Assembly: GCA_003600225.1 (NCBI GenBank)
Contig: QZFT01000023.1
Location: 62,001 to 126,000 of the forward strand
Direction: 5' to 3'
DNA: 64,000 nucleotides
From: Pseudonocardiaceae bacterium YIM PH 21723
Lineage (GTDB): Bacteria > Actinomycetota > Actinomycetes > Mycobacteriales > Pseudonocardiaceae
In this document: in pieces, positions 43,655-52,657 of the stretch
How the letters are laid out: the number at the start of each line of letters is the position of its first letter
How positions within the stretch are numbered: the stretch's first letter is position 1
Notes under the pieces: model-generated
What the model was told of the DNA's origin: nothing
Database searches by the model: none
The model's input: only the letters and a program-made list of their open reading frames with translations
Position numbers and translations under genes: made by a program

Positions 43655-44007
43655 CGGGCGAATTCCGCCAGGCGAGCGGACCACTCCTCCGCGATGAACG
43701 GCCCGTTGATCTCCGGGTTGGCGACCCGGAAGACGAACTCCTTCATCAGTTCCTCGCCATGCTCGCCGAACCCCACGTCCTCCCGTATTTCCAGCGCGTC
43801 GGCCCAGTCCCGGCAGTCGTCCGCCGACAACCGGCCATCGACGAAGGCGGCCACGACGCCCCGCACGTGACGGAGCTCGATCAGGCACAGATCCACGTCG
43901 TAGGCGAAGCCGAAGGTGGCCAGCTCCTTGAGTGCCTGCGCCAGTGGAACGCGGAGCTCCAGCAGATCGAGCAGGGCCTCCGTACGTCGCTGTGCTTCGG
44001 TGTCCAT
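43651..44007 (-). CDS. Colicin-immunity-like small acidic protein
   Basis: 118 residues from ATG 44007. It is acidic and helical, with the pattern CRDWADALEIREDVGFGEHGEE followed by ANPEINGPF, which resembles bacterial immunity proteins of the colicin/CDI type. I see this from overall pattern only; no toxin gene is adjacent. Three small genes in a row here suggest an orphan immunity group. Confidence 0.6.
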   Translation of the reverse strand: MDTEAQRRTEALLDLLELRVPLAQALKELATFGFAYDVDLCLIELRHVRGVVAAFVDGRLSADDCRDWADALEIREDVGFGEHGEELMKEFVFRVANPEINGPFIAEEWSARLAEFAR

Positions 44008-44009
44008 GA

Positions 44010-44261
44010 TCAACTCTCCCCAGAAACAGTGGGTGGCTGGTAGATGCTCATGGCGCCGCCAAGCCCCTCCCAGAAGATGAAGAGGTGCCCGCTGTCCGGG
44101 CATCGGAAGGCGTGATTCGACCTCGCGTACATCTCATCAATGGTCTTGGCGGAATCATCACCGTTGATATCCTCGTCGGATACGACCAGCCATTCACCAG
44201 GGTTGGGAATGTATCCGCTCATCGATATCTGACGCCCGCATTCACACCTGAATTTCGCCAT
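44010..44261 (-). CDS. Small CxC-containing hypothetical protein
   Basis: 83 residues from ATG 44261. CECG near the N-terminus and a cysteine in FRCPDSGHLFIF suggest a degenerate zinc ribbon. It is 2 bp upstream of the immunity-like gene, so the three genes 44261-43421 form one operon. Function unknown. Confidence 0.65.
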   Translation of the reverse strand: MAKFRCECGRQISMSGYIPNPGEWLVVSDEDINGDDSAKTIDEMYARSNHAFRCPDSGHLFIFWEGLGGAMSIYQPPTVSGES

Positions 44262-44340
44262 GCCGACCTCCCCCAGTTCGGATACAGAACTCGACCATGG
44301 TTTTCCGCCCCCAGCAACCGATTACGCTCTTCGGCCCAGC

Positions 44341-44568
44341 TCAACGCTCGAACAGGTAGGCCATCACCAGGAGGAACAGCTGGGTGCACGCCTTACCCGG
44401 CCGGCAGCCCCGGACGGCGGCGCGCAGCATTCCCCGGTGCGCGGCCAGGTGCTGCGCCAGTACATCGTGCCCGAGACCGTGCGCCCGGCCGAAGTGCGCG
44501 TACGCACCCTGCCAGTCGCCGTCGGCGAGCCTGCGGTTCCCCAGTTCCATGGTCTGCGCGTAGTTCAT
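44341..44568 (-). CDS. DUF3703 family protein
   Basis: 75 residues from ATG 44568, with AGGAGG in front. The helical sequence GAYAHFGRAHGLGHDVLAQH and the following AHRGMLRAAVR match the DUF3703 pattern. It is 10 bp after the TetR gene on the same strand, the usual partner arrangement. Biochemical function unknown. Confidence 0.78.
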   Translation of the reverse strand: MNYAQTMELGNRRLADGDWQGAYAHFGRAHGLGHDVLAQHLAAHRGMLRAAVRGCRPGKACTQLFLLVMAYLFER

Positions 44569-44578
44569 CCGCTTCCTC

Positions 44579-45166
44579 CTAGAGCCCGCGCGCCAGTAAC
44601 GCGAAGGCCTCGTCGATCAGCGACGCGAGGTCTCGGTCGCCGGTTCGCGAGTGGTTCTCGGCGGCCTGGAGTGCGGCGAACCCCGCGTTGACCAGCATCC
44701 CTGGATACAGGTCCGCCGCCGGGTCCACCCCCAGTCGCACACCGAATTCAGCGACCAGCGCGGCGATGGCCCGGTCGGCCTGGTCCAGCTTCATCCGGGA
44801 GTACAGCTCCGGGTGCCGCCGGTACAGCTGCTGCAACAACTCCCATTCGGCGGCGAAGCCGGCGAAGTCGGTGGCCGCCGCCATGGACTGCACGACGACG
44901 CGCATCGATTCCACCGGTTTCTCCCGCACCGGACGCTCCCGCAACTCGGCGACGATCTCCTCGGCCGTCCACTGGTGTGGTTCGAGGGAGAAGACCTCGT
45001 CCTTGCTGCCGAAGTAGTTGAAGAACGTCCGGCGAGAGATGTCCGCGGCGGCGCTGATCGCCTCCGTGGTCGCCGCCTCCAGGCCGTTGTCCAGGGCCAG
45101 CCGGACCGCGATCCGCCGGATCTCCGCCCGCCGGGCCACCTTGCGCCGCTCTTGTCGCTCACTCAC
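44579..45166 (-). CDS. TetR family regulator
   Basis: 195 residues from GTG 45166; the longer frame upstream runs through the operator palindrome and was rejected. HTH at about 10-55 (EAISAAADISRRTFFNYFGS). The helical C-terminal domain is of the TetR_C type with an unknown ligand. It probably represses its operon with DUF3703 and perhaps the co-oriented aldo/keto reductase upstream. Confidence 0.88.
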   Translation of the reverse strand: MSERQERRKVARRAEIRRIAVRLALDNGLEAATTEAISAAADISRRTFFNYFGSKDEVFSLEPHQWTAEEIVAELRERPVREKPVESMRVVVQSMAAATDFAGFAAEWELLQQLYRRHPELYSRMKLDQADRAIAALVAEFGVRLGVDPAADLYPGMLVNAGFAALQAAENHSRTGDRDLASLIDEAFALLARGL

Positions 45167-45167
45167 A

Positions 45168-45200
45168 TTGCACGGTGTGCAGAAAATGCACACTGTGCAA
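45168..45200. promoter_or_regulatory. TetR operator
   Basis: TTGCACGGTGTGCA and TGCACACTGTGCAA are each palindromic and also pair with each other around GAAAA. Two overlapping dimer sites directly before the TetR start suggest tight autoregulation. The gap to the aldo/keto reductase stop is only 17 bp. Confidence 0.75.
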
Positions 45201-45217
45201 AAGCGGCCGGACGGGTG

Positions 45218-46018
45218 TCAGTACTCCTCGTACACGGCGGGATCCTGATCCTTCAGCCGCCCGTCGGGCCGGCCGAGCGCGGTGATCCGGTCGACGTCCG
45301 CCGGGCGCAGTCGGATCTCGGTGGCGGCCAGGTTCTCCCGCTGCCGCTCGGCGGAGGCCGACCTGGGCAGCGGAATCGCGCCGACGGCGACGTGCCAGGC
45401 GAGCACGGCCTGCGCGGGCGTGATCCCGTGCTCGGCGGCCACCCCGGTGATGACCGGGTGCTCCAGCAGATCGCCCCGGCGGAGCGGGCACCACGACTGG
45501 GTCAGGATGCCCCGATCCGCGTGGTGGGCCAGCGCCTCCGTCTGCGGGAAGTACGGGTGCAGCTCGATTTGGTTGACCACCGGCCGGACCCCGGTCTCCC
45601 GTTCGATCCGCTCCAGGTGCTCCGGGAGGAAGTTGCACACCCCGATCTCCCGGACCAGTCCCTGTTGCCGCGCCTCGACGAGCGTCTGCCAGGCCTCGAC
45701 GTAGAGATCCGTCGACGGGTTGGGCCAGTGCAGCAGATAGAGGTCGATGTACTCCAGGCCCGTGCGGTACACGCTCTCCTGGACCATGGGCAACGCCAGG
45801 TCCCGCTGGTAGTAGCGGCCGGGCAGCTTCGAGGTGACCAGGATGTCCTCACGCGGGATCGACGACCGGCGGACCGCGGCGCCGACGGCTCCCTCGTTGG
45901 CGTAGTTGAACGCCGAGTCGAGGAGCCGGTATCCGGCATCCAGGGCGCCGGCGATCGCCTCCACGCACTGGGTACCACTCAGCTTGGCGGTTCCGAACCC
46001 GATCTTCGGCAGCTTCAT
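45218..46018 (-). CDS. Aldo/keto reductase
   Basis: 266 residues from ATG 46018. The catalytic tetrad is visible as D34, Y39, K64 and H97 (LLDSAFNYANE, VTSKLP, LLHWPNP), and NADPH-binding residues lie in PLPRSASAERQREN near the C-terminus. It reduces aldehydes or ketones; the substrate is unknown. The TetR gene is immediately downstream on the same strand. Confidence 0.9.
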   Translation of the reverse strand: MKLPKIGFGTAKLSGTQCVEAIAGALDAGYRLLDSAFNYANEGAVGAAVRRSSIPREDILVTSKLPGRYYQRDLALPMVQESVYRTGLEYIDLYLLHWPNPSTDLYVEAWQTLVEARQQGLVREIGVCNFLPEHLERIERETGVRPVVNQIELHPYFPQTEALAHHADRGILTQSWCPLRRGDLLEHPVITGVAAEHGITPAQAVLAWHVAVGAIPLPRSASAERQRENLAATEIRLRPADVDRITALGRPDGRLKDQDPAVYEEY

Positions 46019-46106
46019 GGAGGCAACGTAACAAGTCGGCCCGCGTGGAACCGGAGATGCGACCATGCGCGTTGGATGGTCACCGACGACTTCCCGGGGA
46101 GAGCGT

Positions 46107-46481
46107 GTGAACCAAGGTCCGGTCTTCGACAAGCGCGACCAGTTCGACAAGGTCAGCAGCGGCCTGCTGCAGGGCGAGCAGATCATCGCGGTGTACGACG
46201 CGATCGGTGTGGGCACCGGCTTCATCGGACTGACCAACCTGCGCGTGGTCATCCAGGACAACTCGTTCGTGGGCAAGAAGGTGGCCATCACCTCGATCCC
46301 CTACAGCAAGATCTCCAGCGTGTCCTTCGTCGCCGACAAGTCGATGTTCGGCAAGTTCGCGTCCAGCTCGAACATCGCGATCAGCACCAGCCACGGCAAC
46401 CACGAGGTGGACTTCCGCGGTGACGAGAAGGCCAAGCACACGCACGACGTGATCCTCTGGCACATGCTCAACACCAAGTAG
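46107..46481 (+). CDS. Bacterial PH-domain protein
   Basis: 124 residues from GTG 46107 with GGGGAGA upstream. The single domain has the bacterial PH-like beta-barrel pattern (GLLQGEQIIAVYDAIGVGTG, GLTNLRVVIQD, YSKISSVSFV). Such proteins bind or scaffold others in the cytoplasm; the specific partner is unknown. Confidence 0.8.
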   Translation: MNQGPVFDKRDQFDKVSSGLLQGEQIIAVYDAIGVGTGFIGLTNLRVVIQDNSFVGKKVAITSIPYSKISSVSFVADKSMFGKFASSSNIAISTSHGNHEVDFRGDEKAKHTHDVILWHMLNTK

Positions 46482-46509
46482 GTCCGCGGCACGTCTGCCG
46501 GCAGTCCGG

Positions 46510-47088
46510 TCACTTCTGCTCGGACTGCCTGCGGACCTCGGCGGCGATCTCCGGGATCAGCGGGCGCAGCGCCTCCGTGAGCTGTTCGGTGCTCACCGGC
46601 GGCGCCTGGGTCTCCCCTTCGGCGAGCCGGGCTGCGACCGTCTCCACCTGCGCGGGCGTCAGGTGGATCTCGAAGTGCATGTAGTCCTTCGGCGAGGTCC
46701 AGCCGCCGCCCCATTCCATGCCGAGCGAACGGGCGATCCCCTCGGCGGCCTCCGGAACGGTGTGCGGCCCGTCGCTCCCGTCCGGCCGCATCTCGTTGTC
46801 CGGCGCGTTGATGTCCAGCGCGACGCCATAGGCGTGGAAGCCCAGCGTGCCGCCCGTGGTCGTGCTGGTGGCCTTGAAACCCCAGCAGGTCCCGGCCTTC
46901 AGCCCACCGGGGAGCAGCGGGACGAGCTGCCCGAGCAACGCGTTCCACAGTGGAACGCTGATCTCCTGTACGCCGTCCGGGAACTCCACCCCGTCGTACG
47001 AGTAGGGAACGATGTCGTTCGAATCCCACCCCAGCGACGGCGGATCGTAGTTCCCCCAGGCCGGTTCGATTCCATCCAGCAACCCCAT
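46510..47088 (-). CDS. M15-family peptidoglycan peptidase
   Basis: 192 residues. Zinc ligands and catalytic residues are seen in FHAYGVALDINAP (H85, D92) and DYMHFEIH (H138), the VanY/M15C endolysin pattern. It has no signal peptide and carries a short acidic C-terminal extension, unlike a secreted D,D-carboxypeptidase. It may be exported by another route or derive from a phage or tail-like particle. No phage genes are adjacent. Confidence 0.83.
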   Translation of the reverse strand: MGLLDGIEPAWGNYDPPSLGWDSNDIVPYSYDGVEFPDGVQEISVPLWNALLGQLVPLLPGGLKAGTCWGFKATSTTTGGTLGFHAYGVALDINAPDNEMRPDGSDGPHTVPEAAEGIARSLGMEWGGGWTSPKDYMHFEIHLTPAQVETVAARLAEGETQAPPVSTEQLTEALRPLIPEIAAEVRRQSEQK

Positions 47089-47202
47089 GGATCAAGCGTG
47101 GCAGAACACCCCCTCATGGATCTGTGAAGCCGGCCAAGACCACCAGAACAGCCCAGTCCGAAACCGGACTTCCGCGGAAGTTGAGATGCCGCCGGGCGAG
47201 TG

Positions 47203-49023
47203 ATGGCGCTTTCCCGGTTCCGTGATCTCACCGTTACTGAGTGCGTGCGGTGGTACGGGGGAATGGCATTCGTCCTCGCCCTGGCGGCGGCGGTACGGCT
47301 GTGGGGGCTCGGCGCGGCGGGCTACGCGAACACCTACTACTCGGCGGCGGCGCTGAGCATGTCCCGGGATCCGGTCGCGTTCCTGTTCGGCTCGCTCGAC
47401 ACGCAGAACTTCATCACGGTGGACAAACCGGCGATCGGCCTGTGGCCGCAGGCGATCGCGGTCCGGCTGTTCGGCCTGAACCAGGCGACGGCCGTGCTCC
47501 CGTCGGTGCTCTTCGGCGTCGCCTCGGTGGGGGTGCTGGCCCTCGTGGTGCGGCGCGGGTTCGGCGGCGACAGCTGGGCAGGGCTGCTGGCCGCGCTGGG
47601 GCTGGCGATCAGTCCGATCACCGTGGCGCTGGACCGGGACACTCTGCCGGATCCGCTGATGATCCTGCTTCTGCTGCTGGCCGCCCTCGCGCTGCTGGAC
47701 GCGGTGCATTCCGGCCGGATCTGGCTGCTGGCGGTGTCGGGGGCACTGGTGGGACTGGCGTTCGGCGTGAAGATGTTACAGGCCTACGCCGTGTTGCCCG
47801 CGTTCGTGGTGACCTGGTTGCTGTGCGCGGACACCCCGATCCGCCGCCGGTTACTGGGGCTGGTCGCCGCTGTGGGTGCGCTCGTGGCGGTCAGCGCGGC
47901 CTGGCCGGCGGCGCTCTACCTGGTCCCCGCCGAGCGGCGCCCGTTCATCGGCGGCAGCACCGACGGCACGGCGCTCGACCTGGTCTTCGGCGGCGTGACC
48001 AGGGTCGTGGGCGGGGGCGCGGTGCAGAACCCGTCCGCCGCGTTCAGCCTCACCGAGCCCGGGCCGGGCAGGCTGTTCGGCGGCCTGCTCGTCGATCAGA
48101 TCGGCTGGTGGCTGCCCCTGGCGCTGCTGAGCCTGGTCACCCTGCTGCCGGGCCGCCGGCCGGGACCGGTGCTGTTCGCCGGCTGGACGCTGGTGCTCGG
48201 GGTGCTGTTCAGCACGATGAGCGGCATCTTCCACCCGTACTACACCGCCCAGCTGGCCCCGGCGGTATGCGCGCTCGCGGGCATGGGCCTGGCGACCGGG
48301 GTCACCGCCGTCCAGGTGGTCGCCGGGACCGGCGGGGTGTGCTGGGCGCTGTACGCGAGCGAGGCGACGCGGCCGGGCTGGCTGCTCCCGGTGATCATGG
48401 CCGCCGGGGTCCTGGCCCTCGTGCTGCTCGCCGTGGGACGGCGTGCGCTGGCGGCCGGGTGCACCGCGATCGCGCTGCTGGCCGGGCCGCTGACCTGGAC
48501 GGCGCTGACCCCGGGACAACCGGTGGTACCGGCGAATCCCCTGGCCAACGACGCGCACCGCAACCCGCTGATCCCGCAGCCGATCACCGAAGGCGACCGC
48601 CGACTCGCCGGATATCTGCTGGCCAACCGGCACGGCGAGCGGTGGATCGCCGCGTCGCTCACCGCGAAAGCGGCCGGTTCGCTGATCGTCGCCGCCCGTG
48701 GTGAACCGGTGCTGGCCATCGGCGGATTCACCGGCACCGACCCGGTGCCCAGCAAGGCCCGGCTGATCGAGCTGATCCGGCGGCGGGAACTCCGATTCGT
48801 GGAACTCGACGCGTCCTGGGGCGGCCGCGGACTGACCCCGGACCAGCTCGGCTGGAGCGCGCGGCAACGGGACATGGAACTCAAGGCGGCCGAGCGGAAG
48901 AAGAAGGCGATGGCCCGCACCGGGGTGATCGACTGGGTCCGCCGGACCTGCACCCCCGTCGATCCACGGGCCTACGGCGGCGTCCCACCCGCCCAGCTGT
49001 TCGACTGCGGGGGCGCGACATGA
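47203..49023 (+). CDS. GT39-type (ArnT/PMT-like) membrane glycosyltransferase
   Basis: 606 residues from ATG 47203 (GTG 47200 possible). About eleven to twelve membrane helices and the family layout of lipid-phosphate-sugar transferases: an N-terminal loop with YYSAAALSMSRDP, FITVDKPAIGLWPQAIAVRL and an extracytoplasmic C-terminal domain (from about 450). It would transfer a sugar from a polyprenyl phosphate to an envelope acceptor. The adjacent GT2 gene overlaps by 4 bp and could make the donor. Confidence 0.85.
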   Translation: MALSRFRDLTVTECVRWYGGMAFVLALAAAVRLWGLGAAGYANTYYSAAALSMSRDPVAFLFGSLDTQNFITVDKPAIGLWPQAIAVRLFGLNQATAVLPSVLFGVASVGVLALVVRRGFGGDSWAGLLAALGLAISPITVALDRDTLPDPLMILLLLLAALALLDAVHSGRIWLLAVSGALVGLAFGVKMLQAYAVLPAFVVTWLLCADTPIRRRLLGLVAAVGALVAVSAAWPAALYLVPAERRPFIGGSTDGTALDLVFGGVTRVVGGGAVQNPSAAFSLTEPGPGRLFGGLLVDQIGWWLPLALLSLVTLLPGRRPGPVLFAGWTLVLGVLFSTMSGIFHPYYTAQLAPAVCALAGMGLATGVTAVQVVAGTGGVCWALYASEATRPGWLLPVIMAAGVLALVLLAVGRRALAAGCTAIALLAGPLTWTALTPGQPVVPANPLANDAHRNPLIPQPITEGDRRLAGYLLANRHGERWIAASLTAKAAGSLIVAARGEPVLAIGGFTGTDPVPSKARLIELIRRRELRFVELDASWGGRGLTPDQLGWSARQRDMELKAAERKKKAMARTGVIDWVRRTCTPVDPRAYGGVPPAQLFDCGGAT

Positions 49024-49736
49024 CCGCGGCCGTGGAGATCACCGTTCCGGTGCACAACGAGGAGGCCATCCTCGACTCCAGCATCCGGCGGCTGCACGAC
49101 TACCTGGGCACGAAGCTGCCGATGTGCTGGCGGATCGTGATCGCCGACAACGCGAGCACCGACCGCACCCGGCAACTCGCCGAGAACCTGGCCGCCGAGC
49201 TGCCCCGAGTGTCGGTCCTGCACCTGACGGAGAAGGGCCGGGGCCGGGCGTTGCGGGCCGTGTGGCAACGCAGCACGGCCGACATCGTCGCCTACATGGA
49301 CGTGGACCTGTCCACCGAGCTCAACGCGCTGCACCCGATGATCGCCGCGCTGCTCTCCGGGCACAGCCAGGTCGCCACCGGTTCCCGGTTGCTGGCCGGG
49401 TCCACCGTGCGCCGCCGGCTCTACCGGGAGGTCCTCTCCCGGGGCTACAACCAGCTGCTGCGCTGGGTGTTCGCCACCCACCTCCGGGACGCCCAGTGCG
49501 GGTTCAAGGCCATGCCCACCGAGATCGCCCAGGCCCTGTTACCCCTAGTAGAGGACCAGGAGTGGTTCTTCGACACCGAGCTGCTGCTGGCCGCGGAAGC
49601 CCTGGGCATGCGGGTGTTCGAAGTCCCGGTCGACTGGGAGGAGGACACCGACAGCCGGGTCGACGTGCCCGTCGCCATCCTCCAGGTGCTGAAGGGCATC
49701 GCCCGGCTGAAGGTGGGACGCGTGATGTCCCCGTAG
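49020..49736 (+). CDS. GT2 glycosyltransferase (polyprenyl-phosphate mannose/glucose synthase-like)
   Basis: 238 residues. The GT-A fold is clear: ITVPVHNEE at the N-terminus, IADNASTDRT, the divalent-metal motif in AYMDVDLSTE (near 92-101), and QCGFKAMPTE. It resembles dolichol-phosphate mannosyltransferase-type enzymes and is coupled (ATGA) to the GT39 gene, so it likely supplies polyprenyl-phosphate sugar to it. Confidence 0.88.
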   Translation: MTAAVEITVPVHNEEAILDSSIRRLHDYLGTKLPMCWRIVIADNASTDRTRQLAENLAAELPRVSVLHLTEKGRGRALRAVWQRSTADIVAYMDVDLSTELNALHPMIAALLSGHSQVATGSRLLAGSTVRRRLYREVLSRGYNQLLRWVFATHLRDAQCGFKAMPTEIAQALLPLVEDQEWFFDTELLLAAEALGMRVFEVPVDWEEDTDSRVDVPVAILQVLKGIARLKVGRVMSP

Positions 49737-49746
49737 AGTCCGGGGC

Positions 49747-50649
49747 GTGGAAATGCTGCACCTGCGTTACTTCGTGGCCGTCGCCGAGGAGCTCAACTTC
49801 TCCGCCGCCGCGCGCAGGCTGCAGATGGCCACCTCACCACTGAGCCAGCGCATCCGGGACCTGGAACGGGAACTCGGCAGCCGGCTGTTCGACCGGGACA
49901 CCCATCACGTCGCACTCACCGCCGCCGGGGAGACCCTGCTGCCGATCGCCCGGGGCATCCTGGACGAGGTCAACGCGATCCCGTGGAAACTCCGCGAGGC
50001 GGCGGGCACGCAACGGGACACGCTGCAGATCGGCATGCCGCCGGGGGTACACCCGGACCTGCGGGCCAGGATCGGCGAGCTGGCCGACCGGGTGCAGGAC
50101 CGGATCGATCTGCAACGCTGGCCGGGATCGCATGCCGCGTTGATCGACGCGGTGCGGGCGGGCGAGCTGGCGCTGACCGTGGCCTGGCTGCCGGTGCCGG
50201 ATCCGGCGCTGGACTTCGTGCCGGTGCTGTCCGAGCGGGTGGGCGCGGTGGTGTCCGCCGCCCAGTTCGCCGGCCGGGATTCGGTCGGGCTCGCCGAGCT
50301 GGCCGACTTCGCGTACGTGACGGTCACCGAGGGCGGCTACTCCCAGCTCAACACCCTGCACCGGGAACTGGAACGGCGCGGCATCCGGAAGAGCATCCCG
50401 CTGGCGGGCAGCGACTTCAGCGGCGTTTCGGAAATCGTGTCGGCCGGAGACACTTTTGCCCTGTCGATGCTGAACAACAGCGCCATGCATGCCTATCGAG
50501 TGGCGGACACCACTGTGTTGCCGTTCACCGATTTCGCCCCTCACCTGGAGACCGCGCTGGTGTGGCGAGCGGACCGGGCCGGCGATGGAGCACTGAAAGA
50601 CCTGCTCAGCGCGATACGGGAGACCTTCAGCGAGCCCTTGGAACGGTAG
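49747..50649 (+). CDS. LysR family regulator
   Basis: 300 residues. N-terminal HTH at about 3-60 (LRYFVAVAEELNFSAAARRL, ATSPLSQRIRDLERELGSRL) and a periplasmic-binding-like effector domain from about 92. It precedes the catabolic operon in the same direction and is its probable activator. The ligand is likely an intermediate of that pathway (inference). Confidence 0.9.
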   Translation: MEMLHLRYFVAVAEELNFSAAARRLQMATSPLSQRIRDLERELGSRLFDRDTHHVALTAAGETLLPIARGILDEVNAIPWKLREAAGTQRDTLQIGMPPGVHPDLRARIGELADRVQDRIDLQRWPGSHAALIDAVRAGELALTVAWLPVPDPALDFVPVLSERVGAVVSAAQFAGRDSVGLAELADFAYVTVTEGGYSQLNTLHRELERRGIRKSIPLAGSDFSGVSEIVSAGDTFALSMLNNSAMHAYRVADTTVLPFTDFAPHLETALVWRADRAGDGALKDLLSAIRETFSEPLER

Positions 50650-50693
50650 GACCACTGTGGTCACACCATTGTTCGCGACATGGTGATTCCGTT

Positions 50694-50747
50694 TTTCTGA
50701 TCGTGTTCCTAGCGTTATCGGTGACGCAAAGAAATGCGAATCAGAAA
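50694..50747 (+). promoter_or_regulatory. Inverted repeat before the catabolic operon
   Basis: TTTCTGAT (50694-50701) and ATCAGAAA (50740-50747) are perfect complements separated by 38 bp in the 111-bp gap after the LysR gene. LysR proteins usually bind paired sites of this spacing. It would control transcription of 50761-54656. Confidence 0.5.
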
Positions 50748-50760
50748 TCAGGTGAATAGC

Positions 50761-51912
50761 ATGTCGGCAACCACCGGACCGCTCGCCGGGGTACGGGTGA
50801 TCGACTTCTCGACCGTGGTGATGGGCCCCTACGCCGCCCAGATCCTCGGCGACCTCGGCGCGGACGTGATCAAGCTGGAGTCGCCCGGCGACACGCTCCG
50901 GCACGGCCCCTACCGCACCACGCCGGGCATGTCCCAGCTGCACCTCGCGGTCAACCGGAACAAGCGCAACGTCGCCCTGAACCTGAAGGACGAGGCCGAG
51001 CACGCCACCGCACTCGACCTGATCGACACCGCCGACATCCTGATCACCAACGTGCGTCCCGGTGCCCTCGCCCGGCTCGGCATGGACTACTCGGTGATCG
51101 CCGAACGCAACCCCCGGCTGATCTACGCGCACGCCCAGGGCTTCCGCTCCGACTCGCACCTGGCCGGCATGGCCGCCTACGACGAGACCGTGCAGGCCGC
51201 CTCCGGACTGGTCGACATGGCGAACCGGGTCGTCGGTGAACCGGTCTTCCTGCCCACGATCCTGGCCGACAAGGTGGCCGCCCTGACTATCGCGCAGAGC
51301 GTGCTGGCCGCCCTCGTCCACCGCGACCGCACCGGTCAGGGCCAGCACATCGAGATCCCGATGACCGACACCCTGCTGGCGTTCTCGCTGGTGGAGCACC
51401 TCGCCGGGCACACCTTCGAACCGCCGACCGGACCGACCGGCTTCGCGCTGTCCCTGTTGAAGGGCCACAAGGCGATGCCGGCGAAGGACGGGCTCGCCGC
51501 GATCGTGCCGTACACCGCGCAGAACTTCCGCGACGTGTTCGCCGCCGCGGGCCGTCCCGATCTGGTCACCGACCCCCGGCTGGCCACCGACGCGCTGGAC
51601 CGCGCCGACCTGGAGGACCTCCTCGCCCTGGTCGAACAGGCCACGCCCGCGCTCACCATCGCCGAGTGGGCGGAGGTCTGCGCCAAGCACAGCATCCCGT
51701 TCGGCCCGGTGCTGGACCTGGAGCACGCCCACGAGGACCAGTACGTCCAAGACGGCCACCTCCTGGACCTGGTCGATCACCCCACCGAGGGGCAGATCCG
51801 GTCGATCGGCATCCCGGTCCGGTTCTCCGAGACCCCGGCCTCGATCCGCACCCAGGCCCGCATCCCCGGCCAGGACACGGCCGAGGTGCTCGCCGAACTG
51901 AAGGGACGCTGA
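50761..51912 (+). CDS. CoA transferase, family III (CaiB/BaiF)
   Basis: 383 residues from ATG 50761. It moves CoA between acids. The N-terminal GPLAGVRVIDFSTVVMGPYA and LGADVIKLE are standard, and D170 in ILADKVAAL is the likely acyl-anhydride nucleophile. First gene of a five-gene-scale operon with acetoacetate decarboxylase-like, hydroxyacyl-CoA dehydrogenase-like and acyl-CoA dehydrogenase genes. It should activate the pathway's acid substrate. Confidence 0.9.
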   Translation: MSATTGPLAGVRVIDFSTVVMGPYAAQILGDLGADVIKLESPGDTLRHGPYRTTPGMSQLHLAVNRNKRNVALNLKDEAEHATALDLIDTADILITNVRPGALARLGMDYSVIAERNPRLIYAHAQGFRSDSHLAGMAAYDETVQAASGLVDMANRVVGEPVFLPTILADKVAALTIAQSVLAALVHRDRTGQGQHIEIPMTDTLLAFSLVEHLAGHTFEPPTGPTGFALSLLKGHKAMPAKDGLAAIVPYTAQNFRDVFAAAGRPDLVTDPRLATDALDRADLEDLLALVEQATPALTIAEWAEVCAKHSIPFGPVLDLEHAHEDQYVQDGHLLDLVDHPTEGQIRSIGIPVRFSETPASIRTQARIPGQDTAEVLAELKGR

Positions 51913-51913
51913 C

Positions 51914-52657
51914 ATGAAGATCGACGACGTGCGCCGCCAGCTCACCACTCCCCTGGCCGGCCCGGCCTACTACCCGATCGTCCCCCGGTTCACCGACCGC
52001 GAGTACCTCAACATCGTCTACCGCACCGACCCCGACGCCCTGCGTGCCGTGGTGCCGGAGCCACTGAAGATCACCGAGCCGCTGGTCCGGTTCGAGATCA
52101 TGAAGATGGGTGACGTGACCGGCTTCGGCCCCTACCTGGAGGGCGGCCAGGCGATCCCGGTGGAGTTCGACGGCGAGCGGGGCGAGTACCTGCACGCCAT
52201 GTACCTGGACAACTTCGCCGCCACCGCCTCCGGCCGGGAGATCAGCGCCTATCCGAAGGTCATCGGCAAGCCCGGCCTGTACGTGGACAACGGCGCCCTC
52301 GTCGGCACGATCGACTACGGCACGCTGCGGGTCGCCACCGCGACCATGGGGTACCAGCACCGGCCCCTCGATGCCGAGCAGGCCAAGGCACAGATCACCG
52401 TGCCCACCTTCATGCTCAAGATCATCCCCGGCTATGACGGCGCACCCCGGGTGCAGGAACTGGTCCGCACCCAGATCAGCGACATCACCGTGAAGTGGGC
52501 CTACACCGGCCCCGCCCGGTTGCAGCTGTTCCAGCACGTCCTGGCCCCCCTCGCGGACCTGCCGGTGCTGGAGATCGTCGAGGCCGGCCACATCCTCACC
52601 GACCTGACCCTCGCCGGGGCCACGCCGGTCTTCGACTACCTCAAGGAGCAGTCATGA
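51914..52657 (+). CDS. Acetoacetate decarboxylase-like enzyme
   Basis: 247 residues. The Schiff-base lysine is K115 in GREISAYPKVIGKP, and the active-site Glu76 (LEGGQAIPV) and Arg29 region (PRFTDREY) are present. It should decarboxylate a beta-keto acid. The spacing of 1 bp after the CoA transferase stop and the ATGA overlap with the next gene show operon expression. The natural substrate here may not be acetoacetate. Confidence 0.88.
   Translation: MKIDDVRRQLTTPLAGPAYYPIVPRFTDREYLNIVYRTDPDALRAVVPEPLKITEPLVRFEIMKMGDVTGFGPYLEGGQAIPVEFDGERGEYLHAMYLDNFAATASGREISAYPKVIGKPGLYVDNGALVGTIDYGTLRVATATMGYQHRPLDAEQAKAQITVPTFMLKIIPGYDGAPRVQELVRTQISDITVKWAYTGPARLQLFQHVLAPLADLPVLEIVEAGHILTDLTLAGATPVFDYLKEQS

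Noticed and set aside
43421-43888. Extended 155-codon start for the 77-residue protein
   Set aside because: The extension lies wholly inside the upstream gene in another frame; the GTGA overlap start is more economical.
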